Assembly (NCBI RefSeq): GCF_001500025.1
Contig: NZ_LQIW01000051.1
Location: 124,001 to 188,000 of the forward strand
Source of the DNA: Mycobacterium sp. IS-1590
GTDB lineage: Bacteria > Actinomycetota > Actinomycetes > Mycobacteriales > Mycobacteriaceae
Direction of reading: 5' to 3'
DNA: 64,000 nucleotides
Position numbers and translations under genes: made by a program. Positions 55,965 to 64,000 of this stretch are shown here, piece by piece. The number at the start of each line of letters is the position of its first letter. Position 1 is the stretch's first letter. Below the pieces are notes generated by a model. The model did no database searches, was not told where the DNA came from, and saw nothing but the letters and a program-made list of their open reading frames with translations.

Positions 55965-56274
55965 CTCGCAGGTATAGCAAGTTCGAGCCGCAGCGAGCGT
56001 GCGCAAAAGGCTGCTGAACGGCGGCGTGTCGGCAACAAACACGCACCGTCGTCACAGGTGGGTGGGCAGTAAGGGGTGTCTGCTAGGCAGCTGTATGTGC
56101 GACGTTTAGTATCAGTAACCACGCGCAACCCCTAACAAGGGGCGGCGTGAAAGTTAGGGCACACTGAGACGACCGTCCAAGTATCGACCACGGATACTTG
56201 CGGCTGAGCTTGGATGCCCATCCCGTACGGCAGCCCACCGGACAGGAGATCGAGGAGACCTTGAGGAGAACACG
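55965..56274. other. promoter region of fdxC and DUF1353 gene
   Basis: A 310-bp divergent spacer. It holds the minus-strand promoter of the DUF1353 gene (TATACC close to its start) and a leader of fdxC with the hairpin CCCCT-AACA-AGGGG at about 56130. The site GAGGAGA before GTG 56275 decides the fdxC start. No gene was found in it. Confidence 0.5.
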
Positions 56275-56598
56275 GTGACGTACGTCATTGCCGAACCCTG
56301 TGTCGACGTCAAAGACAAGGCGTGTATCGAGGAATGCCCAGTCGACTGCATCTACGAGGGCGCTCGGATGCTCTACATCCACCCGGATGAGTGCGTGGAC
56401 TGCGGTGCCTGCGAGCCGGTTTGCCCCGTCGAGGCCATCTACTACGAAGACGACGTGCCCGATCAGTGGAGCAGCTACACACAGATCAACGCCGACTTCT
56501 TCAACGAACTGGGTTCGCCCGGCGGCGCGTCGAAGGTGGGTCAGACCGACAACGACCCGGAGCCGGTCAAGAGCATGCCGCCGCAAGGTGAGGACTGA
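56275..56598 (+). CDS. fdxC: seven-iron ferredoxin FdxC
   Basis: A 107-residue ferredoxin with eight Cys in two groups: C9, C17, C21, C25 (CVDVKDKACIEECPVDC) and C40, C43, C46, C50 (ECVDCGACEPVCP). This is the 3Fe-4S/4Fe-4S type used as a low-potential electron donor in mycobacteria. GTG start with GAGGAGA just upstream. dapC follows 23 bp later in the same direction, as in Rv1177-Rv1178. Confidence 0.93.
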   Translation: MTYVIAEPCVDVKDKACIEECPVDCIYEGARMLYIHPDECVDCGACEPVCPVEAIYYEDDVPDQWSSYTQINADFFNELGSPGGASKVGQTDNDPEPVKSMPPQGED

Positions 56599-56621
56599 TA
56601 ACGGCTCACGCAGGGCACAGT

Positions 56622-57755
56622 GTGCACCCGACCGCGCAGCGCGGCCGAGAGCCGCGACAGCCCCGTAGCGCGTCGCTGCCGGCGTTCCCCTGGGACACCC
56701 TGGCCGAGGTGACCGCGTTGGCCCGCGCGCACCCTGACGGCATCGTCGACCTGTCCGTCGGCACCCCGGTGGACCCGGTGGCGCCGGTCATCCGCGAAGC
56801 GCTGACGGCGGCGAGCGCCTCGCCCGGCTATCCGACCACCGCAGGCACCCCCGCCCTGCGCGAAGCGGCCACGAACGCGCTGGCTCGGCGATACGGCATT
56901 ACGGGCCTTGCGCCCGATGCCGTGCTGCCGGTGATCGGAAGCAAAGAGCTCATCGCGTGGTTGCCGACGTTGTTGGGGCTGGGTCCCGACGACGCCGTCG
57001 TCGCGCCCGAGCTGGCGTACCCGACGTACGACGTGGGCGCGCGGCTGGCGGGTGCGCGGATCGTGCGGGCCGATTCCCTGACACAGCTCGGCCCGCAGAC
57101 CCCCGCTCTGGTGTACCTGAATTCGCCGAGCAACCCGACGGGCAAGGTGCTCGGCGTCGACCACCTGCGCAAGGTGGTCGGCTGGGCGCGCGAACGCGGG
57201 GTCCTGGTCGCCTCCGACGAGTGCTACCTCGGGTTGGGCTGGGATGCCCAACCGGTGTCGGTGCTGCATCCGTCGGTCTGCGACGGAGACCACACCGGGC
57301 TGCTGGCCGTGCATTCGCTGTCGAAGACTTCGTCGCTGGCCGGGTATCGGGCCGGCTTCGTCGCCGGAGACCCGGGGGTCGTCTCGGAGCTGCTGGCCGT
57401 TCGCAAGCACGCCGGAATGATGGTGCCCACGCCGGTGCAGGGCGCGATGGTCGCCGCGCTCGACGACGACGAACACGAACGCGAGCAGCGGGCCCGCTAC
57501 GAAAAACGGCGCGAGATCCTGCTTCCCGCCGTGCGTTCGGCCGGGTTGACCGTCGAAGACTCCGAGGCCGGGTTGTATCTGTGGGCGACGCGGGGCGAAC
57601 CGTGCCGTGACACCGCCGCCTGGCTCGCGCAGCGCGGCATCCTCGTCGCCCCCGGGGAGTTCTACGGCGCCCGCGGGACCAAACACGTGCGGATCGCGCT
57701 GACCGCGACCGACGAACGTATCTCGGCTGCGGCACAACGCCTCACAGCCGGCTAG
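56622..57755 (+). CDS. dapC: N-succinyldiaminopimelate aminotransferase DapC
   Basis: A 377-residue fold-type I PLP aminotransferase. YLNSPSNPTGKVLG, SDECYLG and the Lys motif HSLSKTSSLAGYRAGF are present. DapC transfers an amino group to N-succinyl-2-amino-6-ketopimelate in lysine/diaminopimelate synthesis. GTG 56622 starts about 15 residues before the usual homology (SASLPAFPWDTL); no better start exists. Downstream of fdxC as in M. tuberculosis; it converges on and overlaps the pucR gene by 14 bp. Confidence 0.88.
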   Translation: MHPTAQRGREPRQPRSASLPAFPWDTLAEVTALARAHPDGIVDLSVGTPVDPVAPVIREALTAASASPGYPTTAGTPALREAATNALARRYGITGLAPDAVLPVIGSKELIAWLPTLLGLGPDDAVVAPELAYPTYDVGARLAGARIVRADSLTQLGPQTPALVYLNSPSNPTGKVLGVDHLRKVVGWARERGVLVASDECYLGLGWDAQPVSVLHPSVCDGDHTGLLAVHSLSKTSSLAGYRAGFVAGDPGVVSELLAVRKHAGMMVPTPVQGAMVAALDDDEHEREQRARYEKRREILLPAVRSAGLTVEDSEAGLYLWATRGEPCRDTAAWLAQRGILVAPGEFYGARGTKHVRIALTATDERISAAAQRLTAG

Positions 57756-59322
57756 GTTCTGTCGCGCGCAAGCCGAGCGCGAGCACCAATCGATCGTCGG
57801 GATCGTTCAGCGACGTCGCCACCAGCTTCTCGATGCGGCGGATGCGGTAGCGCACCGTGTTCGGATGCACGTGCATTTGCTGGGCGACCGCGGCGATGTC
57901 GCCGAACGCGTCGAGGTAGGCCCCGAGTGTTTCGGCGAGCACCGGATCCTGTTCGCGCAGTTGACGTATCCGGGGGTCGACGAGTCGCTGTCCGACCCGC
58001 GAGACGATCTCGTCGAGGAGCACGGTGGTGCGCGCGTCGTCGAGCGACGCGACACGTCCGATCGCTCCGGGATGACGCTGCGCGCTGTCGAAGACCCGGT
58101 CCACCTCGGCGCGCGCGTTCGCCGCGGCCGACAGCCCGGCGAGCGGGGCGGCGACGACCGCCCGCAGCGACAGCCCCAGTTCGCGGTCGAGCGTCGCGAC
58201 CACACCGCGCACCCAGGACATCACCGCTGAGGGCCCACCGATCTTCGGCAGCAGGACATAGACCCGCCCACTGCTCGATGTGATCTGGGCATCGGGACGA
58301 AACGCGCTGGCGCTCAACGCGATCACGCTGGTCGCGGTGGTGCCCTCCGGGTCGAGGAACCCGATGAGGGCACCCCGACCGTCGGCCGGGATGCCGAGCT
58401 CCCGTGCGAGGGTGGCGACATCGGCGGCGTCCCCCGACAGGCCGAGCAGTTCTTGTATTTGTCGGGTGTGTGTGGACGGCGAGGCGGAGAGCCGCGACAT
58501 GATCCTGGCCGCCAATACCGCGCCGCCCCGCAGCACGTCCTCGACGTCGTCGGTCAGCGGAGCCGAACCCTGTTGCAGCCAAATGGTTCCGGCGAACCGG
58601 CCGGCCTTCGCATCGGGGAGGTGGATGCCGACCGCCAGGCGCGGGCGCAGCCCCAGCTCGGGTCGTTGGGCGACGCGTACGACGTCGGTGCCCGAACGCA
58701 GGGCGTCGAAGATGCCCCACTGCGCCAGCCAGGCCAGGTGCTCGGGCGGGCCGGCGCGCCCGAGGATGGTCAACCGGCGCAGTTCGTCGGCCTCGTCACT
58801 GGAGGCCGAATAGGCCAGTACGTGGGAGTCCTCGTCCTCGATGCTGATCATGCCGCGGGTGCGGTCCGCGATCGACTGGGCGAGGCCGAACAAGTCGGTG
58901 CCCGGATCGTGGTGCGGGTCGCCCCGGTCGCCGTGATGATCGAAGGCGTGATTCACCAACTTGTACAGGGACTCCCAGCGGGCCTGGGGTTCGACGGCCA
59001 CCACCGCGGTGCCCAGCGCGACCGCCCGCTCGACCGCGGCAGGCGACGGTTCCTTGACGAATATCGCCGCGGGCACTTGGCCGGTGCCCGCGAACTGACG
59101 TTCGAGCCAGCCCACCGCCTCCACGTCGTCGACGCCGAGCAGGAAGAACAGATCCGCCGAGCCGGGGCCGACGGCCAACCCCAGCCGAACGTCGTCGGCG
59201 TCGACCAGCGCGACCGACGCGACAGGCATATCCAGGCCGCGCGGCGCCTCGACCAGCGTCACCATGGTGCGGTCCAGCGCGAGCAGCAGCTGACCCAACC
59301 CCAGCCCGGACCGTGGCTCCAT
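57742..59322 (-). CDS. PucR-family activator of proline catabolism (PruC-like)
   Basis: A 526-residue PucR-type regulator: an N-terminal purine-catabolism-regulator-like region and a C-terminal helix-turn-helix (FGDIAAVAQQMHVHPNTVRY then RIRRIEKL). It is divergent from pruA-putA, as Rv1186c is in M. tuberculosis, where this gene is reported to activate proline catabolism (PruC). ATG 59322. Its target would be the 93-bp shared promoter, which holds an inverted repeat. Effector probably proline or a related compound. Confidence 0.87.
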   Translation of the reverse strand: MEPRSGLGLGQLLLALDRTMVTLVEAPRGLDMPVASVALVDADDVRLGLAVGPGSADLFFLLGVDDVEAVGWLERQFAGTGQVPAAIFVKEPSPAAVERAVALGTAVVAVEPQARWESLYKLVNHAFDHHGDRGDPHHDPGTDLFGLAQSIADRTRGMISIEDEDSHVLAYSASSDEADELRRLTILGRAGPPEHLAWLAQWGIFDALRSGTDVVRVAQRPELGLRPRLAVGIHLPDAKAGRFAGTIWLQQGSAPLTDDVEDVLRGGAVLAARIMSRLSASPSTHTRQIQELLGLSGDAADVATLARELGIPADGRGALIGFLDPEGTTATSVIALSASAFRPDAQITSSSGRVYVLLPKIGGPSAVMSWVRGVVATLDRELGLSLRAVVAAPLAGLSAAANARAEVDRVFDSAQRHPGAIGRVASLDDARTTVLLDEIVSRVGQRLVDPRIRQLREQDPVLAETLGAYLDAFGDIAAVAQQMHVHPNTVRYRIRRIEKLVATSLNDPDDRLVLALGLRATEPSRL

Positions 59323-59356
59323 CGCATGCCCCTTTGTCTGACCCGACTATAGATCG

Positions 59357-59372
59357 CCGACGGTGTTGTCGG
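59357..59372. promoter_or_regulatory. inverted repeat in pucR/pruA promoter
   Basis: CCGAC-GGTGTT-GTCGG is a perfect 5-bp inverted repeat in the 93-bp spacer between the divergent pucR and pruA genes, next to a TATAGAT -10-like element. It is a candidate binding site of the PucR-type regulator. Confidence 0.45.
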
Positions 59373-59415
59373 ATCGGCCATCGGATCACGTGTCGTGGCC
59401 GAGCATCATTTCGTC

Positions 59416-61050
59416 ATGGATGCCATCAGCGATGTGCCGCTGCCTGCCAACGAACCGGTCCACGACTACGCGCCGGGCTCGGGTGAACGCACCCGACTCG
59501 TCGAAGCACTGAGCACCGTCGCCGCCGACGCTGTCGACCTGCCGCACGTCATCGGCGGCCGGCATCGCATGGGTGACGGGGAACGGATCGACGTGGTGCA
59601 GCCACACCGTCACACCGATCCTTCTGGGCGGCTGGGCACGCTCACCAACGCCACCCATGCCGACACCGTGGCGGCCATCGAGGCCGCGATGGCCGCCAAG
59701 GCGCAGTGGGAAGCGACCCCGTTCGACGAACGGGCCGCGGTGTTCCTGCGGGCGGCCGACCTGCTCGCGGGACCATGGCGCGAGAAGCTCTGCGCCGCCA
59801 CCATGCTCGGTCAGTCCAAGACGGCGTATCAGGCCGAGATCGACGCGGCCTGCGAGCTCATCGACTTCTGGCGGTTCAACGTCTCGTTCGCGCGAAAGAT
59901 CCTCGAGCAACAACCGATCAGTGTGCGCGGTGTGTGGAATCGCACCGACTACCGGCCGCTCGACGGGTTCGTCTACGCGATCACGCCGTTCAACTTCACC
60001 GCGATCGCGGGCAACCTGCCGACGGCCCCCGCGCTGATGGGCAACACCGTGATCTGGAAGCCCTCGCCCACCCAGACCTTTGCGGCCCATCTCACGATGC
60101 AGTTGCTGGAACAGGCCGGCCTGCCGCCCGGCGTGATCAACATGCTCACCGGCGACGGTGTCGCGGTTTCGGAGGTGGCGCTGTCGGATCCGCGGCTCGC
60201 GGGCATTCACTTCACCGGGTCGACCACGACGTTCCAGCATCTGTGGCGCGAGGTGGGCGCCAACATCGACCGCTATGACGGCTATCCGCGCCTGGTAGGG
60301 GAGACCGGCGGTAAGGACTTCGTCGTGGCGCACGCCAGCGCGCAACCCGACGTGCTGCGCACCGCGCTGATCCGCGGCGCGTTCGATTACCAGGGCCAGA
60401 AGTGCTCGGCGGCGTCGCGGGCGTTCATCGCGCGCTCGGTGTGGCAGCGGATGGGCGACGATTTTCTCTCGGCGACAGAGGAATTGCGCTACGGCGACGT
60501 GACCGACCTGACGAACTTCGGTGGCGCCCTGATCGACGACCGGGCGTTCGCCAAGAACGTCAAGGCCATCGAGAGGGCCAAGACCGCCCACGTGACCATC
60601 GCCGTCGGAGGCGAATACGACGATACGGAGGGCTATTTCGTCCGCCCGACCGTGCTGCTGTCCGACGACCCGACCGACGAGGCTTTCTGCCGTGAGTATT
60701 TCGGGCCCATCCTGGCGATCCACGTGTACCGCGACGACGACTACGACCGCATCCTCGACGTTGTCGACACCGGGACCAAGTACGCGCTGACCGGTGCGGT
60801 CATCGCCGACGATCGTTCGGCGGTGCTGCAGGCCCAGCGACGACTGCGCCATGCCGCGGGCAACTTCTACGTCAACGACAAGCCGACCGGCGCCGTCGTC
60901 GGGCAGCAGCCTTTCGGCGGGTCGCGAGCCTCGGGCACAAACGACAAGGCCGGATCGGCGCTGAACCTGCTGCGGTGGACGTCGGCGCGGTCCATCAAGG
61001 AGACCCTCGTGCCGCCGACGGACCACACCTACCCGCACATGGGGCAGTGA
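59416..61050 (+). CDS. pruA: 1-pyrroline-5-carboxylate dehydrogenase PruA
   Basis: A 544-residue aldehyde dehydrogenase (M. tuberculosis Rv1187 has 543). Catalytic Cys lies in GQKCSAASR and the general-base Glu in VGETGGKD; NAD-binding FTGSTTTFQ and PFGGSRASGTNDK follow. It oxidises glutamate semialdehyde/P5C to glutamate. ATG 59416 begins the conserved MDAISDVPLPANEPVHDYAP. Its stop overlaps the putA start (TGATG), so the two are translated together. Confidence 0.95.
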   Translation: MDAISDVPLPANEPVHDYAPGSGERTRLVEALSTVAADAVDLPHVIGGRHRMGDGERIDVVQPHRHTDPSGRLGTLTNATHADTVAAIEAAMAAKAQWEATPFDERAAVFLRAADLLAGPWREKLCAATMLGQSKTAYQAEIDAACELIDFWRFNVSFARKILEQQPISVRGVWNRTDYRPLDGFVYAITPFNFTAIAGNLPTAPALMGNTVIWKPSPTQTFAAHLTMQLLEQAGLPPGVINMLTGDGVAVSEVALSDPRLAGIHFTGSTTTFQHLWREVGANIDRYDGYPRLVGETGGKDFVVAHASAQPDVLRTALIRGAFDYQGQKCSAASRAFIARSVWQRMGDDFLSATEELRYGDVTDLTNFGGALIDDRAFAKNVKAIERAKTAHVTIAVGGEYDDTEGYFVRPTVLLSDDPTDEAFCREYFGPILAIHVYRDDDYDRILDVVDTGTKYALTGAVIADDRSAVLQAQRRLRHAAGNFYVNDKPTGAVVGQQPFGGSRASGTNDKAGSALNLLRWTSARSIKETLVPPTDHTYPHMGQ

Positions 61051-62015
61051 TGGGGATCTTCGAGCGCGTTGCGCGGCCGGCGATCCTGGCCGCGGGCCGA
61101 CGGGACCATCTGCGGAGGACCGCCGAGCGGCTCCCGGTGACTCGGGATGTCGTGCACCGGTTCGTACCGGGGGAGACGGTGGACGATGCGCTCGACGCCG
61201 TTGTGCGGTTACGCGATTCGGGCCGTCTCGTGTCGATCGACCATCTGGGCGAAGACGTGACCGATGCCGACACCGCGACCGAGAACGTCGACGCTTATCT
61301 GACGCTGCTGGACGGGATGGCGCGGCGTGCAGAGGGAACGGGAATCGTGCGACCGCTCGAGGTCTCGCTGAAGTTGTCGGCGTTGGGCCAAGCGCTGCCC
61401 CGCGACGGGGAGAAGATCGCGCTGGAGAACGCCCACACCATCTGCGAGCGGGCGAAGCGAATCGGGGTGTGGGTGACGGTGGATGCCGAGGATCACACCA
61501 CCACCGATTCGACGCTGTCGATCGTGCGCGAACTGCGGACCGAGTTCGGCTGGCTTGGAACGGTGTTGCAGGCCTATCTCAAACGCACCCACGCCGACTG
61601 TCAGGAGTTCGCCGCGTCGAAGGCGCGAATCCGGCTGTGCAAAGGCGCTTACGACGAACCGGCGTCCGTGGCGTACCGCGACCGCGACGACGTCACGGAC
61701 TCCTACCTGCGCTGCCTTCGGGTGCTGATGGCGGGGGACGGCTACCCGATGGTGGCCTCGCACGATCCGGTGGTCATCGCGGCCGTACCTGAGCTGGCCG
61801 CCGAGAGCCACCGCGGCCGAGACGATTTCGAGTACCAGATGCTGTACGGCATCCGCGATGGCGAGCAGCGCAGGCTGGCCGATGCGGGCAACCACGTGCG
61901 GGTGTACGTGCCGTACGGCAGCCAGTGGTACGGCTACTTCGTGCGCAGGCTCGCCGAACGGCCCGCCAACCTGAGGTTCTTCGTGCGGGCGCTGGCCCAA
62001 CGTCGCGGCGCTTAG
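61050..62015 (+). CDS. putA: proline dehydrogenase
   Basis: A 321-residue monofunctional FAD proline dehydrogenase (TIM barrel). Motifs VSLKLSALG, DAEDHTTTD, YLKRTHADC, RLCKGAYDEP and the C-terminal YGYFVRRLAERPANLRFF are those of the bacterial PRODH family. It oxidises proline to P5C, which PruA converts further. ATG 61050 shares its A with the pruA stop. It converges on the secreted-protein gene, overlapping its stop by 4 bp. Confidence 0.95.
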   Translation: MGIFERVARPAILAAGRRDHLRRTAERLPVTRDVVHRFVPGETVDDALDAVVRLRDSGRLVSIDHLGEDVTDADTATENVDAYLTLLDGMARRAEGTGIVRPLEVSLKLSALGQALPRDGEKIALENAHTICERAKRIGVWVTVDAEDHTTTDSTLSIVRELRTEFGWLGTVLQAYLKRTHADCQEFAASKARIRLCKGAYDEPASVAYRDRDDVTDSYLRCLRVLMAGDGYPMVASHDPVVIAAVPELAAESHRGRDDFEYQMLYGIRDGEQRRLADAGNHVRVYVPYGSQWYGYFVRRLAERPANLRFFVRALAQRRGA

Positions 62016-62548
62016 AGTGCCACACCGACCGGGATACCGGGCGAGCTGACGGGGCGGGCGGCGACGGGCATCACGACCGTGCCACGGCATGCCCCGCCGA
62101 GGATCTCGGTCTGCCAGGTCCCGAACAGCTGTCCGTCGATGTCCGGAGCGTAGAACACGCGCGACCGGGCCGGCGCGTACTCGCTGGGAACCCCGTCGCC
62201 GCGGAAGCACTCCCACTGCCAGTTGTAGGCGTACTGCCACCGCGCTCCGTCCCAGGTGTAGCGGACCGGTTGCGGGATGGTGGGATTGCTCGGCGCGGGA
62301 CCCGACACGACGGTGGCCACGCACAACCCCGTCGAGCAGTCGGTCGCCAGGACGTACTGCGCGCTGAAGTCGGGTTCGGGTTGCGCGGCGGCGACGCTGG
62401 TGCCCATCTTGTCCGACGCGTAGGTGACGATCTCGTAGCGACCGTTCCACGCGGGGTTCGCTGCAGCGGCCGTCGGCACCATCGAAAGGCTCGCGGCTGC
62501 AGCACATGTCAGCCCCAACAGCGTACTGCTCAGGGCATGGACTGACAT
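62012..62548 (-). CDS. secreted protein, mycobacterial family of unknown function
   Basis: A 178-residue exported protein: the signal peptide ends at VPTAAAANP, then a beta-rich domain with YEIVTYASDKMGTS, four or more Cys (ATDCSTGLC, WECFRGDG, GACRGTVVMPV) and YTWDGARWQYAYNW. I recognise the pattern as a mycobacterial secreted-protein family but not a function. ATG 62548 gives a proper signal peptide. Disulfide bonds are likely. Confidence 0.78.
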   Translation of the reverse strand: MSVHALSSTLLGLTCAAAASLSMVPTAAAANPAWNGRYEIVTYASDKMGTSVAAAQPEPDFSAQYVLATDCSTGLCVATVVSGPAPSNPTIPQPVRYTWDGARWQYAYNWQWECFRGDGVPSEYAPARSRVFYAPDIDGQLFGTWQTEILGGACRGTVVMPVAARPVSSPGIPVGVAL

Positions 62549-62662
62549 ATCTTGAACAGTACTGAGCCGAATCCGGCCAACCCCTCGCGACACGGTTTGC
62601 CGAAGGCTACGACACCGTCACGGATTGGTCTCGATGCGCGGGTCGCGCCGATTGTCCGTCGG

Positions 62663-62776
62663 TCACCGCCGCGGGCGGTTCCAACCCTCGCCGCACCCGG
62701 CGGAGGACACGAGGAAGTAGCCGGCGCCGCCGAACACCAACGGCATCATCGCCATCATCCCGTAGATTGCGGTCAT
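62663..62776 (-). CDS. 37-residue Met-rich membrane microprotein
   Basis: A very short minus-strand gene: ATG at 62776 with a perfect GGAGGAGGTGA site 4-14 nt upstream, one hydrophobic helix with Met clusters (MTAIYGMMAMMPLVFGGAGY then FLVSSAGC), and a basic end (WNRPRR). Both the ribosome site and the helix support a real microprotein. The plus-strand frame over it is non-coding in character. Function unknown; membrane or regulatory. Confidence 0.65.
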   Translation of the reverse strand: MTAIYGMMAMMPLVFGGAGYFLVSSAGCGEGWNRPRR

Positions 62777-62857
62777 CCTGTCACCTCCTCCGATCGCTGC
62801 TACTTGTTATACGAACCAGGAGGCCTCGAGGTTCGAAGTCGATTGGCGCCGCAACCG

Positions 62858-63394
62858 CTAGCGTCCTGACAGCTCCAGCAGGGCCCAGGCCGCGATCGAC
62901 TGTGCGTCGGTGATCACCCCGTCGCGCATCATCTGCTCGACCTCGGCGCGGGTGAACCATTCGCTGTGCATGTCCTGTTCCTCGTGCTCACGGTCGTGCT
63001 CGCCCTCGGTGATGCCGGTCGCCAGGAAGACCCAGCCGCGCTGGCTGCTCATTCCCGGCGCCACGTCCAGCAGGCCCAGGCGCACCAGTTCCGACGCGCG
63101 CAGACCCGTCTCCTCGCGCAGTTCGCGCGCTGCGAGGTCGGCGGGGGCGAGCTCGGTCTGATCCGGTGCGGTGCCCTGCGGAAACTCCCAGCGCCGTAGA
63201 CCCAGCGGATAACGGAACTGCTCGACCAGCCGAAACCGGTCGCCGTCGCGCGCGATCACCAGGGCGTACGTCGGCTTGTCCACGACCGCGTAGATGCCGT
63301 CGCTGCCGTCGGGCCGGCGGATGTCGTCCTCACGCAGCGCCATCCAGTTGTTCCGGTAGACCTCGCGCGAGGCCAGCCGTTCGATGTGAGTCAC
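62858..63394 (-). CDS. NUDIX hydrolase, ADP-ribose pyrophosphatase type
   Basis: A 178-residue NUDIX enzyme with the box in ADLAARELREETGL (REUxEExGU) preceded by EFPQGT, and a beta-sheet N-terminal part. This arrangement is typical of ADP-ribose or nucleotide-sugar pyrophosphatases. GTG 63394; homology starts at VTHIERLASREVY. It is divergent from fadD36, with 42 bp between starts. Confidence 0.85.
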   Translation of the reverse strand: MTHIERLASREVYRNNWMALREDDIRRPDGSDGIYAVVDKPTYALVIARDGDRFRLVEQFRYPLGLRRWEFPQGTAPDQTELAPADLAARELREETGLRASELVRLGLLDVAPGMSSQRGWVFLATGITEGEHDREHEEQDMHSEWFTRAEVEQMMRDGVITDAQSIAAWALLELSGR

Positions 63395-63436
63395 GCGCTC
63401 AGTATCGCCGAGCCGATATGGGTAACCTCGCTGCTT

Positions 63437-64000
63437 ATGCTGCTGGCTTCGCTGAACCCCGCCGCGGTCTCCGGTGGTGCCGACATCGAGGACGCCGTCC
63501 GCATCGACGGGGCGCAGTTGTCGCGCAGCGATCTCGTGGGCGCGGCGACGTCGGTGGCCGAGCGCGTCGCCGGTGCGCAGCGGGTCGCCGTGCTGGCCAC
63601 CCCGACCGTTCAGACCGTGCTGGCGGTGACGGGTTGCCTGATCGCCGGTGTGCCCGTCGTCCCGGTGCCCGCCGACGTCGGCGCCGCCGAACGCAGGCAC
63701 ATCCTGACGGACTCTGGCGCACAGGCCTGGTTGGGGGAGAAGCCGGCCGAGGCCGAGGGTCTGCCGCACGTTCCGGTGCGGCTGCACGCGCGCTCGTGGC
63801 ACCGCTACGCCGAACCGCCCGCCGAGTCGGCGGCGCTGATCATCTACACCTCCGGCACGACCGGCCCGCCCAAGGGCGTCGTCGTCAGCCGCCGCGCGAT
63901 CGCCGCCGACATCGACGCGCTCGCCGAAGCCTGGCAGTGGACGCCCGATGACATCCTGGTGCACGGGCTGCCGCTGTATCACGTGCACGGGTTGGTCCTC
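63437..64000 (+). CDS. fadD36: acyl-CoA synthetase FadD36, N-terminal part
   Basis: The first 188 codons of an acyl-adenylate-forming enzyme, cut by the window end. The AMP/ATP P-loop IIYTSGTTGPPKGVVVSR is visible, followed by LPLYHVHGL. FadD36 of M. tuberculosis (Rv1193) activates fatty acids to acyl-CoA. Start ATG 63437. The order after putA and its divergence from a NUDIX gene support the name. Its C-terminal lid domain is outside the window. Confidence 0.8.
   Translation, partial: MLLASLNPAAVSGGADIEDAVRIDGAQLSRSDLVGAATSVAERVAGAQRVAVLATPTVQTVLAVTGCLIAGVPVVPVPADVGAAERRHILTDSGAQAWLGEKPAEAEGLPHVPVRLHARSWHRYAEPPAESAALIIYTSGTTGPPKGVVVSRRAIAADIDALAEAWQWTPDDILVHGLPLYHVHGLVL

Noticed and set aside
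59386-61038. Long minus-strand frame antisense to pruA
   Set aside because: Same artefact; no start signal and no recognised motif, while pruA is certain.

Overview
The window reads as chromosome of a fast-growing, non-tuberculous mycobacterium (Mycolicibacterium type). GC is high throughout, GTG starts are common, and there are typical mycobacterial families (MmpL, FadE/FadD/EchA, LCM-like methyltransferases, FbiC, MshB, PimE, LpqW). From about 15.6 kb to the end the gene order follows M. tuberculosis from about Rv1142c to Rv1193: echA10, mcr, Rv1144, mmpL13, Rv1147, cobB, Rv1152, omt, Rv1155, Rv1157c, Rv1158c, pimE, PCD, mutT2, typA, lpqW, mshB, Rv1171, fbiC, fdxC, dapC, pucR/pruC, pruA, putA, fadD36. 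These matches rest on remembered gene order, lengths and motifs; no search was run. Differences from that backbone are visible: mmpL13 is one intact gene, no narGHJI lies between mutT2 and typA, no PE gene precedes fbiC, and transporter and sensor genes sit between Rv1155 and pimE.

0-4.7 kb: end of a probable Mce-associated gene, an epoxide-hydrolase-like protein, a wax-ester-synthase-like acyltransferase, a GH1 glycosidase and a DoxX protein. 4.7-10.8 kb: a DUF3556-like membrane protein behind a near-perfect KstR box, then a FadR-type GntR regulator divergent from a thiolase / enoyl-CoA hydratase / acyl-CoA dehydrogenase operon that ends in a strong terminator. 10.8-15.6 kb: fasciclin protein, gamma-carbonic-anhydrase-like protein, epimerase and CPBP protease, and an MFS exporter. 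15.6-20.3 kb: acyl-CoA and sterol-type catabolism genes (PaaG-like isomerase, alpha-methylacyl-CoA racemase, SDR, nitronate monooxygenase), a candidate microprotein and a DoxX gene.

20.4-28.1 kb: mmpL13 / TetR / methyltransferase operon, sirtuin and GntR gene, two paralogous LCM-type methyltransferases with a DUF1697 gene between them, an F420-type flavin/deazaflavin reductase and a small DUF5302 protein. 28.1-37 kb: an acyltransferase-3 gene with a 50-bp repeat at its 3' end, an MFS transporter, and a minus-strand series encoding a LytS-type kinase, LytTR regulator, small membrane protein, SSS symporter, DUF485 protein and second SSS symporter. This last series looks like a carboxylate sensing and uptake module.

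37-50 kb: HhH-GPD protein, a lone degenerate serine-recombinase domain, nitroreductase, DUF1059, two secreted Ala/Pro-rich proteins, pimE, PCD, mutT2, typA, lpqW, a ClC channel and mshB. 50-64 kb: Rv1171-like protein, a large secreted protein with a mycobacterial domain, fbiC, yceI, DUF1353, fdxC, dapC, the proline-catabolism locus (pucR, pruA, putA), a secreted protein, a 37-residue microprotein, a NUDIX hydrolase and the start of fadD36. No tRNA, rRNA, CRISPR, insertion sequence or prophage was recognised.
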